Source: Cruorifilaria tuberocauda (Eukaryota; Nematoda; Chromadorea; Rhabditida; Onchocercidae). From it: DNA of 28,211 nt. Positions 9,762 to 22,700 of this stretch are shown here, piece by piece. The stretch's first letter is position 1, and every line of letters starts with the position of its first letter. The stretch lies in the NCBI GenBank assembly GCA_013365365.1, contig JABVXU010000655.1, positions 1 to 28,211 on the forward strand. Direction: 5' to 3'. The notes beneath the pieces were generated by a model that saw only the letters and a program-made list of their open reading frames with translations, was not told the DNA's origin and did not search any database. The position numbers were made by a program, and so were the translations under genes.

Positions 9762-12392
9762 CAACAAGGGTTCATCTTTTATGGATTTCCTGATGTTGAC
9801 AAGTAGAGAGGAAATGGTTCAAAGTTACATTCCTATTGCTTTTTCTGTTAAATTTGATGAAATGTGTGACGTGGAAAGGGTAAAGAGTATTCATGACAGC
9901 AAATTCCAACATCTCTTTATCTTTCGGGTGATACATCATCAATCACTCACAGATATCTCGAACTAGTAGCTTTAGTACGAGATGGGGGAGGAGTTTCTTA
10001 TCTGATATCTTCGTAACAGTACAATTTTATTAGGGCTGGAGAAAAAACGAAAGTGATTAGGAACTAGTTGATTTCATTAAAAACTTGAAGAAAGCATGTC
10101 TTCGAGATGCAATTAATGAGAAATCTTATTCTCGAGACAACTCACAACTGAGTTAAGTCTTTCATCTTTATTGATACTAATCCTTTCTGGATTCATCATC
10201 ATATCATGAAACTGTAATAATCATGATATTATGAAATTCAAAGCCTCCATTGCAGAGTATCTTTCCGGATGATTTAAAAACTGTGGATGTGACGGCATTC
10301 AAACGTCTTCTTTGTTCCGATCCTCTCCCTGGCGATACTTCGAAAACAGTGCATTTCAACTTTGTCTCATAAGATGTACATTCTGTTAAGCTGAGTGCAA
10401 CTCTCCTAACCAACTATCACTTCATTTGTAATTTCACACTGCAGAAGAATTTTTTCTGCAAGGCTTATCAGATAGGATATATCTGGATAAATCCTTATCA
10501 AAGCCAATAAACTGATCATGCTTGTTCGGTCAGATTGATGTCATTACTGGTTAATTAATCCACACAGTCTTAAGAAATTGAACTTCTTTTTTTCATTTTA
10601 AATCATTCATACTTAAATTACTTCGATATTCTTTTTTTGCCAAAATACGAAAAGAAATTTTGCATAACAATCTTCATGCCATGCACGAGGTCAACAAGCT
10701 GCTTCCACCGTAATACATTGGCTTTGTTTTTTCCGGTCAATTAAGTGCAAATTCCATTTTGGCAAATATATTTTAAATTTTCAAAAAATCTTTATTTATT
10801 GTAAATAAAATCTAATATTACCGCAGGTTTTGTGTAAAAATCAGGAAAAGAACTTTCTAATGGCAGTTGAAAGCAAGACTTTAATTTGCTGCACCTCAGC
10901 TTCACTGTGGCAGCGGTTCTTGAAGAGAAATACAGTAGTAAGATAACATAAATCTAAGTGCCGAGTAATCGGAATCTAATTCCGAAGTACTAAGTAGGAT
11001 CGAAATAACTTCCACTCATTCCGCAATATCAGTTGCATAACTGCCATTCCGTATTTTTTGTGAATTCTTTTGTATATGCTGTACTAATTGCTCACATTCC
11101 ATGCATAAAGTAATAATTCATCACTGATTTCAGTGCAATTCACTTGAACTAAATTTAATTTCGGTAAGGAAAAGATGTTCCACATTTCTTCCGACGATTA
11201 CAATATGAATTGGGGTGAGAATTTCGACTTCTTCGCAAAGAACAAAATGTTTTTGGACTTTATTCAAAACCAAAGGGAGAAATTTCCTCCCAGTGACTTG
11301 AGAAATCTCGGACTTCGCAATCCGATTTCCGATTGTTTCGGTGAAATGAGACATTTCAATATAGTGAGGTGTATATGAACAATTACCTGTCCTCACATCT
11401 TCTTTCAATAGACCTAATTACTAGCATTGTCCATCGTTATCATCCTTCTACCACGGCTAAGACAGTCGAGTCAAAAAATCGACTTATCATTACAAAACTT
11501 ATCACAGAAGATGGTTGAAATAATTTACCTTTCAGATTCTCATTATTAGGTTCTACCTCACTTTACTTAATTTCTTTCGGATATGAAGAAAATATTCACC
11601 TTGATATTTCAATGTTTGAAGAGCAACGCATAGCAGTGCAAACAAATAGAGTGACACATTGGTAATCAATGATCGTTATCATTACTGTTATTGATGTTAC
11701 AATTGCTATCATTACGTGACGACGAAGCGATCCGGTTCCTTCGGGATGAGTTATGCAATTGATGGGATGAAACTGGTACGGGGTGACACCATTCCTGTGC
11801 AAAAATCACATTCTTGTCTGCTGATCGAATCATACCTCTATTATTTTTGTATGCCTTTATCGAAACTTGTACAAAGGGGTTTTCGTTTTTTAGAGAGGAA
11901 AAATCGATATCCGGACTGTATGTCTAACGATTAACGTTGAACAGAATTGGTTAAACAAGAAAAGGATCGAATTATAAAACCTGGAACGCGAATGGGAAGA
12001 ACTACTAATGAACTTTTTCTATTAGTAAAAGTAAAAGAGGATTTTGCGCTTAATGCTTAATGAATTGGGCAGACTATAACTGTGTTCAAATTTCGTTCTC
12101 AGTTAACAGTTCATCGATTGCATTGCAAAACTGCAAGATGCAATCGAATTGATACGTTGGAATATGTGCACAAGTAAACTGGCATTCAAATGCAGTGACA
12201 GTCAACTCATCTCACCTTATGCATTGAATTGATGCTAGAACAACGAGAAGTATGTTTACTTTGTTGTCGCAAAACGCGGTGAAATGTTGATATGCAATGC
12301 ATTAGGAATATCATTGCAGAATTGAATGAAGGTATGTATCAAAATGAACCGGTCGATTGCGGTTCCTGATGAGTGATAAAAGGTTGTCGTTG
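9762..12392. other. stretch without a supported gene
   Basis: AT-rich DNA between the converging HLH gene (plus) and the TTBK-like kinase (minus). Open frames at 10204-10413 (minus), 11130-11408 (minus), 11175-11378 (plus), 11596-11802 (minus) and 11716-11934 (plus) are short and overlapping, with no motif or convincing splice neighbours. The part next to 12392 should hold the 3' UTR of the kinase; I saw no AATAAA close to its stop. Confidence 0.5.
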
Positions 12393-15197
12393 CTACTGGT
12401 TCTGTTGTTGCCGTAGGGCTGATACTGCTGTGGGTAGTGCAGGTGTAGATGATGGTACTGCACCTGCTAATGATTGATGTGGCGGTTTTTGTTGATCTCT
12501 AACTTCTAGCATTTCGCGTTCCCTCACGTCAACTTCCGCTTTCATACATTCTTCTTTGACAGCCTTCTCGCATTCCACATCCGATGATACGCTTCTCGTC
12601 GTAGATCTCGTTGATGTCATGTCTTCATCCCAATCAAATCGTGAATTGAGCCGTAATTTCCATTCTTTTTTAATCTAAAGTTTATAGTTTGCAGTAGTAC
12701 AATGCAACTAGCAGCAGCAGGACAACTGTACTGTATCTCCTGTTAACAGACGAAATACTCACATCCATCAGTACATCCACGAATTCGTTGTACTTCGGAC
12801 TATCCTCGAATACTAATCCATCGATCATTCCCATCAACGTTTCATATTGCTTTGGACATTGATGGAAAAATTGTGTCCGACCAGCATCACGAGCCATCAA
12901 CTTGGCTGCTTGTACACCAGCACGTTCTGTACATGGTACTTTGATAAAAAATCATTTCACTTGGCTATAGCAAAAGCAGATATCAACAGTGACATGTCGA
13001 GAATACGTGATCGTTTACCAGAAACGTGTCGCCATGGTAAAGAGCCTCTAGTGATTTCGACCAGCAAGTAAAACCACGATTCCAAATCATCTCTCCTCGC
13101 CAAATCGAGCCTCAGATGTGCTTTCAACGAGCCGTACCGCGTTGTGCCTCGCCATCCCACTTCGCCACGCGATGGAAGTAATTTACCGTTCTGTAAAGCC
13201 CAGAAGGAAGATGACTGTTTAGAATGGATCGTGTATTAAGCTTATCAACGTACTTCTTTGCTTACCTTATCAACGTACTTCTTTGCAAGCCCGAAATCGA
13301 TCAAAAATATCGTCTTATGCTGTTGATTTTCACGTAAGCCAACCATGAAATTGCCAGGTTTGATGTCACGTGATATAAAATGACTTCTATAAGGAAAGAT
13401 GTGATCTCTGCTGTCTATTTGCTCTCACTTTTCTCGCAGTGGCGAAAGAGAGAAATACTTCTAGATGAGAGTTAAAGTAAAAGTGATAGTGTTAGTATGA
13501 TGCTAGTCTCGGAAAACTGAAAAGCTACTATTAATGGAGGACTAATTAATGTCTAGAAGTACAACTAACAAGTGCAATTCCTCAATAGCCTTCAGCGTTT
13601 GCAGGCCTACTTGTATTGCAGTACAGAGAGAGAACCGTCTATTCATTTGCTCGTTGCGCAATTTGTGCAAGTCTTTTCCCAGCAGCGGTATCACGATGAA
13701 AATATAGTCTGGTTTCTCAGTACCCTGAATGATTCCACCTTTTAGTTAAAGTGAACTTTAAAGTCAATCTTTAAATATTTTCGAAATTCTTTCATACTCA
13801 GAATCTCATTACGTTGAGACGTAAATTGTTCTTCATCGGAACGTTTGTTGTTAAGACGTACGTAATCGATCAGCTCGCAAATATGCTCGCTATGTCGCCG
13901 TGCTGCAGCACGCATCACGCTTGCTTCAATGTGTAACATCGATTTACTGTACTTTTCAGCTTTGACCGCTACACGACGTCTACAATATTGTTATTCCTCT
14001 TATAAGCAGAATTGTTCAAAGCCTCATTCTGTTAAAAAAAATATTTGCGGCAAGGTTATAAAGATCGCAGTACATCATTTCACGCTGATACTTATATGTG
14101 ATTAGAACACGTCAATTGCACGTCAAAAGTTATGTGGAACTTCACGGCGTGACATATAACAGGAATACTACGTGAGTCGCAAGTGACTATTTGGTAGAGT
14201 GTACAACGTGGATCACAAGGTAACAATTCATCTTTCTCTTGATAGATGATTCTACAGTGTCGATTTGCATTTTCCTGATTCTTACTACTGATAAGTGGCG
14301 AAGCTGTCACGTCACGTGACTCTTTCCAATCTCTCAGCAAACTCTCCATCAGTTCACTTCTTATAAATCTATGTAAATCTGTCAATAAACTATATAAGTA
14401 AGAATCATCTCTTATTCAATTCCAACAATGTTACATCAGATGATACGTGGAATCAACTGAAAAATCATGAGAATCTAATTTGGTAGTGGTTAGTTGTATC
14501 CATTAGCAAGAAAGAGCTCGAAGTATCTCAGAAGTACTAAAAACAAATTTTCCTAAATTCAATATGAATCTCTCAACTTGATTATTCGGGCGTTAAAGAC
14601 TATTTAAAATGAAATGGTAACGTATGGAATAATACAATGTAGAAGCTTCCACGAAATCAACTGAAGTAGCTTTTCAGCTCTTCAGAATTATATGAAGAAC
14701 TGCGAGAAATTTTTCTTCAGGTATTTCACTCTCTCTCAATCGTTTCATTATTTCAATGTACGATAAGTAGTAATCAATGTGTGCAGCAACAATTATTTAA
14801 AGTTATTTTTATTGGGCCTTGAAATAACTTTCAAGGAAATGTCTGTTCATGACATTTCCAGCAACCAGTTAATACTTGAAAATTTGAGAAAACCTCTGTT
14901 GCATAGTCTGCATCAACTGAGGACAGGATGGAATGCTCCTCATGTAACACGCAGAAACTCACGTGTAAACTTAATCGGAAAGAACTCAACTAACCCATCA
15001 TCAGTTTCACTCTCGTATACAGTGCCATAGCCACCTTCACCGATAACTTTATACAACTGATAAGTGTGCAGATCAGTTTTCACCAACTCCTTCAGTTTTG
15101 GTAAACGATCCTTCTCCGTGGAACATGCAGCAGCGGACGGTTGATGTGATGGAGGTGGAGGTGGTGCAGGCGGTATGGACGCCACATCGACCGCCAT
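12393..15197 (-). CDS. TTBK-like casein kinase 1 superfamily protein kinase
   Basis: Seven exons join in perfect phase: 14995-15197, 13862-13979, 13570-13724, 13266-13386, 13019-13190, 12763-12926 and 12393-12674, giving 404 residues. The N-terminus has a proline run (residues 9-16). Kinase motifs follow: glycine loop GEGGYGTV (53-60), catalytic VAVK (K74), RDIKPGN (165-171) and DFG (189-191). The block [14 protein letters not shown] and the next [12 protein letters not shown] and LPWRHVS replace the usual APE region as in CK1/tau-tubulin kinases. The tail after the domain is short, charged and Gln-rich, far shorter than in vertebrate TTBK1/2. It should be an active Ser/Thr kinase; its substrates cannot be read from sequence. 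Nematodes carry large expansions of this family, several germline- or sperm-associated, so orthology to a named gene is uncertain. Intron 1 is long (1015 bases); the others are under 250. Confidence 0.93.
13241..13286. repeat. 21-base tandem duplication across a splice donor
   Basis: The 21 bases at 13241-13261 recur exactly at 13266-13286, separated by TTAC (period 25). The right copy is the end of exon 4 of the TTBK-like kinase (residues AKKYVDK); the left copy lies in the intron just after the GTAAGC donor at 13265. Only the right copy is followed by GT, so the left copy should be spliced out. Confidence 0.95.
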
Positions 15198-16028
15198 TAA
15201 CAGGGTATATGCTTAGGGATAATGCACTCAATGATTTTTGTATCGGAATTGTCTGTATGAATGTAATACCAAAGGAGAAATAAAACCAGCATCAACCAAG
15301 AAACCCGCGCTATTCAATCATAATAAAATAAAACAATGAATTTGTCAGGTGAAATCTCATCTCTTTATTTTTCAAGATCTCTAAATAACAGAATTTTGAA
15401 GCACCACAGAATTTGCATCAGAAATATAATGCTCAAAATGATTACAAATTCAAATTCCACTCTATTTTCAAAAGAGCCTCAGTGTCAGAATGAGAAAACT
15501 AACGTTCTGCAGCTCTAACGTTAATAGAGTAACTTTTGAGGAGGAAACAAAATGGCCATGTGCAAAACCAGAGGTGATTCATGTCCAACGGTCTGGTCAT
15601 TCGATTGATGTTGTTAATTCAACTTCAATTACGCTTAACTTCAAATAATAATTATACTTATTTTAAGAAAGAAGAATTTGATTCAATCAATTTAAAGATG
15701 AGAGGAGACGAATAGAACGAATTGGTTTTCCATAAATAACACTATTTCAGTAAGACGAGGAATGTGTAATAAACGTATGTTTTATTAAAACCAATTCACT
15801 TTTTTATCTGAAACTTTCGCAACAAAGTCGAAAAATTCAAATTCCAGATATTTATCATCAAATTCTCTCTCTCAAGGTTAATCATATGAGAAGTAAATAA
15901 GATTAAAAAAAACTGCAACATCTTTGACGGTAATTTCAATCGAAAGATGTATCCTACAAAATTGATTATTTTGATTAGCATACAGAAGTATGAACCAATG
16001 AAACATTTTTGAAATTCACAAACAAAAT
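15198..16028. other. gap between CDK10 and the TTBK-like kinase
   Basis: It should contain the CDK10 3' UTR and the leader of the TTBK-like gene. Open frames here (15336-15518 plus, 15796-16032 minus) are AT-driven and carry no motif. No second gene is seen. Confidence 0.6.
15781..15786 (-). terminator. possible poly(A) signal of CDK10
   Basis: TTTATT on the plus strand reads AATAAA on the minus strand, about 245 bases after the CDK10 stop. It would leave roughly 0.58 kb to the next start codon. Confidence 0.35.
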
Positions 16029-18114
16029 TCAATTCTTGCTACAACTACTGTTTTTGCTTTTACGCTTTCGATTTCGGTGTTGCGGAAATGATGGCATCAT
16101 GCTTGCATCACACGGATATGGAGGTTCATTGAAATATCTGAAACTTCAAAAACTTCTTCAACAGTTACCAAAAATTTCACAATTGATCACCATCCCGAGA
16201 CCTCTCACCTACCTTGAAATCAGTTAAAAATTCATACCTTCCAATTTTGATATTATTCACAAAAAAAGGTTAAAATTTGCGGGACTTAATTCTATACCTC
16301 GAGCGTAGCGCATCCTTTGCACAAATTCTAAGAGATGGATCAAAAGTAAAGAGGCCATTTAAAAGTTGCAAACAGCTATCACTGGCACGTTCCATCACAC
16401 ATTTCAACTTATTGTACGGCTGGGAGCGCAACTGGAAATTACGCAAAGCAGGTAATTCATCGATTCCTTTCCATATTTTTTCGGTTGGAGTTCCAAGCAA
16501 ATCGATTATTTTGTTTATCTAAACTATATGTAATTTAGCACAGTGGATAAAAATACACTTATTACGACGGACTGGGAGTATAATGCAGACTACCTGATCA
16601 AGTTCAGTTTTCCCTGGTAAAAGAGGTCGATGTATGAGTAATTCGCCAAGAATACATCCTGCTGCCCACATATCAACACCGGTACTTTGTTCCTTTGCAC
16701 CAAACAACAGTTCCGGACTACGGTACCTACAAAACTTTGAAGTTCAGGATTTTCTTCAAGTTTTCGAAAATTAAATAGGACAGGGAAAGGCTACCCAATG
16801 CTTGAAATTTTACCATAGCGTAACAACTCTAGGCGTCATTTGTTCAGAAGGTTCTCCGAATGTTCGAGCCAACCCAAAATCAGCAACTTTTAAACAACCA
16901 TCGTCTGTTAAGAGAAGATTGGAAACCTATAAAAGTAAATCAAGCCGAATCACAACACATCAAAAATATTAAACAATAAACTCAAGAATTTCCCGGTAAA
17001 TACTGGGAAAAATTAAATCTTAAGAAAGCAAAGAAATTAAAGTAGACCTTCAAATCGCGATGAACAATATGTTTTCCGTGCAAATAAACCAAAGCTTTTA
17101 GCAATTGCATTACAATACATTTAATCTGTGGCTCTGTAAATGGCACTCGCATATTGTCCAACAGTGATGCCAAGTCATGAAATAGCTCATATAAAATGAA
17201 AAAAAAAAGATCAATATGTTCATATCCACATCCTTAATCATCAACCTGACAATTAAAGTTACCTGCGTACAGTACTCCATAACCAGAAAAATTGAAGTCA
17301 GTTGTTGCCCTACCACGATTTCTTTCAGTTGCACGATGTTTTTGTGATGCAAATTCATAAGCAGATGAATTTCACGAATTGCTGATATCGAAATTCCGTT
17401 CTCCTCGCTTTTCTCATCCATTCTTACCTTTTTTAACGCAATCTAAAGAAGAATCAAAAGGAAGAAAATTTTAACTCAAACATAAATCCTGATCCTATTA
17501 AAACTTTAAGTGAACTACTAAGAGGGAAATTAAATAAGATACGATCTCTCCAGTTTTTGTATCCCTGGCCCTATATACAATGCCATATGTGCCCTCTCCA
17601 ACACGATTCATTTTTTCGAATTCATTTACTGATCGACAACCTCCACAACCAATTTTATCCTGAAAATATAACATAATGATATTACAATTTTCATATATCT
17701 TTTAAAAGTATTTTTTAATTAGGTAACTTCTGAATTTCTACTCCTTAATAACGCCCTCTCTTCCATATCTATAAAGCATAGAGAAATGGCAAAATTTATA
17801 TTAACATTCCTCAAATTGTATTAAAAGTTCCACATTAATAAATCAAATTGAACAGATAAAATTAGATTTTAATGCTGGCACCACATACGACATTCCCACA
17901 AATATAGCTCTCTAATTTTTTATCTCTTATGCCATAAAAAATTATCCTCAGCAATCACGATATATATCTTAACTGAGTCATTTCTGAGCTAAGTTACTCT
18001 TAACTATCAAATGTAAGAAGAAACCTTTGAAAAAGTGATATTCTCCAGATTAAATAAAGAAACAATTTGCATCATCGATGACGAAGAACCTAAATGATGC
18101 GTTTCATCCCCCAT
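16029..18114 (-). CDS. CDK10: cyclin-dependent kinase 10 orthologue
   Basis: Eight exons close in frame: 18025-18114, 17543-17659, 17263-17442, 17048-17185, 16814-16926, 16594-16726, 16298-16518 and 16029-16137, giving 366 residues, about the length of human CDK10. Visible motifs are [19 protein letters not shown] (glycine loop 51-56), ALKK (K73), the cyclin-binding helix ISISAIRE (86-93, equivalent to PISSLRE), HRDLK (171-175), DFG (191-193), TLWYRSPELL, and a C-terminal YFNEPPYPC...MMPSFPQHR as in CDK10. All catalytic residues are kept. CDK10 pairs with cyclin M in vertebrates and acts on transcription factors and ciliogenesis; that role here is inferred. The first exon was chosen because it has an ATG, a matching phase-0 donor and a nematode-like acceptor just upstream; it is less certain than the other seven. 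A three-residue LFH insertion comes from the ATGAG acceptor of exon 4. Confidence 0.95.
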
Positions 18115-18130
18115 CTATCTGCAATATTAA
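18115..18130 (-). promoter_or_regulatory. likely spliced-leader trans-splice acceptor of CDK10
   Basis: On the minus strand, TTTAATATTGCAG ends four bases before the CDK10 ATG. An acceptor this close to a start codon, with no coding exon required upstream, is typical of nematode SL trans-splicing. It could also be a normal acceptor for a non-coding first exon. Confidence 0.4.
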
Positions 18131-19797
18131 ATATTACTTTAGTAGGAAGAGGTGAATAAAATGAATAAGCCAATACATCTACTCCAATGAATACATCACC
18201 AGGTTATAGTGACTGCTGTTTCCTCTCTTTTATGATATGATTTTTTCACAGACGAGAAATTAATCTACGGCTCTTCAGATTCACTTCATTTCCACTTAGA
18301 AATCCGCCACAAAAGTCAAAGAAACTATCATCTTACACGAAACGAGAATCCTCCAACAATTACTCACGTCATTACCAGGATAATTGGGAAACCTTTGTCA
18401 CATAGTAAAATGTTAATTGTATACTTGGTTTCAAGCAGCAAGTTGCGTACCTTGAAATACCATCACACTGCTTCAATTTTGTCTGTTATTTGCTTGATTA
18501 CACCTATCATTTTGCATTCCCAAAAGTCTTCATACTCCTTAACATCACAATAGAAGGAGGAATACCTTTGTGCACTTGCAATGACGTCAACTGGAATTTG
18601 AGATAGAGAAGTTAATCCTCCCGGCAATTAAACTTTTAAAACCAATCCTCCGATACCAAGCTTTTAAAATCACGTCGGCAATAAATCCTCCTTCAACCAT
18701 CCAGAATGTAAAGGTTAACTTTCGTCCGCACGTTACTCACGACCTCATTCATGACAGCCAACAACGGCAAAATCATCACTCTCGTCACAACACTTTCAGC
18801 AAACATACGACGTCGCAACTAAGCTTAAGAATGCACTGCAGAATTTTCAAGCACTCTACCTATATTAAGATAGCTGTTGCTTTACCTTTTCTAGTAATTT
18901 CTAGTGATGGTGAAGTTCTGTAAAGAGTACAGCGATAACTGTCGTACTACTAAAGTATGAATAACGAGTAGATTTTTTATTCTCCAAAAAGAACAGAAAT
19001 AAAAAGGATGAAATGAATGCTGTTTCCTTCACTTTTAATAAATAACATCGAAGATGGTGCAATAATTCGGAAATAAAACTTAGGAAAGGGAACAAGAATT
19101 AACGAGCCACTAGAACAATTTGCAGCGAGATCTCCGGTTCAAAATTTTGTTACAGAATACTTTTCGAAGATCTGAAAGGGAAATTGAAATTCAACGACGA
19201 ACTGAACAAAAAACAGACGATGAATTAAGTTGAGCACTGCACATAACAAGGAAAGCATTCAAAAATTACATCATCCAAAAAACACGAGAATTCCGGTACG
19301 ACTACTTTCACATCCATATATGATTTTAACTTTAGAGCAAAAAATAGAGAAGTGGCGAAACCACAAACATTATAATGCAAAAATCAAAAAATGCATCACT
19401 ATCCAATTGCTACCAGTCGACCAGTCTCGTCATATATCCCGTGAAAACAATACAGTGAATTTCTCACATTTCATTATGACGGAATCATAAAGCCACAAGA
19501 GTTATATCAACAAATTTGTATAGCACCACTGTGGCACTTGGCAGAGATAAACAGAAACAATTCCCGCCATTTCTACAACTTTTCGGCATCTCTTAAAAAT
19601 CGCAATTTTTGATAAATGAAATACTGCTCTCTGTTAGTATGATAATGGGGACGATGGGTGGATATAGTGTTACTATCTTCTGGATTTAATTTTAGTTGAC
19701 ATGTATACATATTTAAACTTTAAAACATGAGTTTAGAAGGTTTAGGGAGGTTATTTCGTCACTACATATATTTGAAACATACTGTCGGGAAAAAATT
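18131..19797. other. gap between the myotubularin and CDK10 genes
   Basis: No gene is supported. The largest frames (18901-19095 minus, 19230-19490 plus) are short and AT-rich with no motif. The region should hold the myotubularin 3' UTR and any CDK10 promoter. Confidence 0.55.
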
Positions 19798-22700
19798 TCA
19801 TCCAAAGATCGTTGAGCTGACGCTACTACCATTCACGGTTGCTTCTGATGGTTTTCCAGTCATAAAATCTCCATTCCTCTTGGAAATCAATGATGTTGTT
19901 GGCATCTCTGATGCTACTAAATACAACTGATGTGACCGTGCTTTTACCATAAACTCATAGCACTTGTCGCATACACGCACATTCCCAGCTTTATTTTCGT
20001 GAACTCGAAAAAATGTACGTTTCGAACATGAAGAACAAAATATACCTCCACAGTTCCTGAAAAGAAAATTTCGACAAACAGGAACTTTTAGTACTCTGAC
20101 ATAATTAAAGCTATCTACTTGAAACAATAATTGTGCAATGAAATTAAAGGTTTCCTAAGCTTATCCCAGCGTCCTGATTATCGCATAATTTAGTTATCGA
20201 ACAAAGAGAAACGACCTGCAATGATGTTTTCGATTACTTAGGTAGTAGAAAGTTCCCTGGCAATTCATGCACTTTTGTGAAGCATCATCCATCAACCATC
20301 CTTTAGAGCCGTATGAAATATCCGCAACATCGTCTTTTTCAATGACCGACATGTTTGAAAGCACTGACTCCACAGAACACGATGCACTATTGCTCTCGCC
20401 GAACTAGAATTTGCAGTTTCCTGGTTTTATTACACAAATCCTTTCCTAAGCCTACTCAAACATAAAGAATTAGGATCCTCTCCTTATAAATACGCAAAAA
20501 ATAAACCCGACATAGCATTAACTTACGATTAATATTTCCGTTCTTGGTGACTCGCCACTAACTCCACAACTCACTTTCCTCATTTCTTCCATTGTCAATT
20601 GTCTTAATCTCTCTTGCAACATATTGATGCATTCCTGAACATAAGTAGGAAAAGAAATATAAACTATTCTTTTTCAGGACACTGTGTATTGTATTTGATA
20701 GGAATTTAAAATCACACAATGCAGAATTTACTTCTTTTAAGCCGTCTACTGCACAACTGATTCAAACAACATTACATAAACACAGAATTGTGCTTCAACT
20801 TACAAAAAAAAAACAGCATAAAAATATCAATTTTCATATTTATAATTCTACTCGTCTCTTCGATTTAATCTCTTTCATTGCAATACAAAATGCTCTCTGA
20901 CAATATCAACCAATATATATTTTAAAATACATTAAACAATAATATGATGAACAACTGTTATAATCGACGAAGGAGAAAAGCAAATTGAATACAAGAATCT
21001 CCAAATTCGCATAACAAGTTTAAACTCTTCTCCTTCACTATTGCTATCTGCTGTTAATTATCTACTAAAATGAGTAAAAGGATGGACTAATCTGAATCTT
21101 CAGCTCGATAATCACTTTCTTCAGACTTCAGACTCGAAAACCTTTCTTCTAAGTAACTTTCTTATATACACCTAAGAACGACTGCTTTGTTAAAATTATA
21201 AAGACAAATATAAAGCACATAATTTCGATAAAATGAAACAGATAAAGAACATTAGAAATTATCTACCTGTAGTTTTTCAACCTTCTCACGAGTCCTTTCT
21301 TCACGTATAACTAGAACTTTCGTCAAGCCATCGCAATCCACTTCCCTCTGCAGATCGAAAGAAACGTTTAAAGCATATGTTTCATCGAAGATTAAGAATT
21401 CTACGAGTTAAAGACCTTTGATTGTCACTACTTACATTCAAAAATGAAAACTTACAGCGATAGCACTGCGATCTCTTTCACGATATACTGCAAACGACAA
21501 GTCGTTTTCATCTGGTCGTGCATAATCCGTTTCACTTGAAACCGATGTTCGAGTATTGTTGCTATTATGGAATTGAGCATGTGTATTTCCAGCAAAACTA
21601 TAAGACAAACGATTAAATAAACCAGTGCTGCAGACGTGACTGACTATCTAACATGCACATAGACGATACATGTACCATATACCAGAGTCGCAGGTAATAA
21701 AATTTTGGATAAATAACATTTTAATTTTAAAGTTATATAATTAAACCACAAAGATATACGATGTATTTGATGATCCTTGGCATGTCCCAGCGTCTGTATT
21801 GGAGAGACTTTCCGCAGAATGGGCTCTGTTCAAACTGATACGATCAACTTCACTATGTTGACTTGCAGCCATTCCTGAGTTTGACAATGTCTGCTCCTGT
21901 GAAATGAAATGCTATTAAAATGTTAACCTATCGATAGTAGTGAAAACCAGTTGGAGTGCATCTAGCAAAATGCAAAAAAAAGAAAGAATATTCATTGTCT
22001 GAAACAATAAATCTAAAAATTTCATTTTCGACAACAGTTTGCAAATTCTTTTACAAAAACATAATTGATTTATGTAGAGATAAAAAAAAAAACGAAAAAA
22101 CAATTAAGCAATACAACTGACATTAATCAATCTTTCGATAGCAGGTCCAATATAAAGTTGCTTCCAGATGTGAAGATCCTCAACATGTAAAGATGTATGC
22201 AATCGCTCATTGCTTTTTCCAGGATTATAAATAACATTTCCATACTCCGGTTTGGATTCATCCAAAAATGTCCAAAGAGAAAGCGTTTCTGCATCTTCTG
22301 TACCCTTATTCCAGTTTTCTCTCTCAGATTGACTATTCCAAAGGAAAGTTCCAAATAATCCAGAATAACAGTGAAGAGCTAATTTTGTCTAAAAAATAAA
22401 TGGTTTTCATACAGGTTTTCTAACCATGAATTTTTTAACAAATCGCAAAGTAAATGAATAAATCTATTTATTTATGTTAACTAAAATTATGAATCATATT
22501 AACCATTGCATTGTTTCGTTGCATCTTAAAATGTATAGAATATGTTATTTCCAGTTAATATTTTGAACCTCAATTATTTCAAAACACACACGAAAAGTTC
22601 TTACCAAATAACTTAAAGTAAACTGAAAGGCATCTGGAAATAATTGATGCAACTGGTGAACACAGTCTAACCACTGTAAAAAAACTGGTGATGATTCTCC

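Noticed and set aside
14092..14385. 97-codon minus-strand frame inside intron 1 of the TTBK-like kinase
   Set aside because: Direct joining of 14995 to 13979 gives an uninterrupted kinase N-lobe (TDDG then RRVAVK), so this frame is not needed.
22127..22354. 75-codon minus-strand frame
   Set aside because: It is an out-of-phase shadow of myotubularin exon 10 (22122-22388), whose correct frame matches the family.
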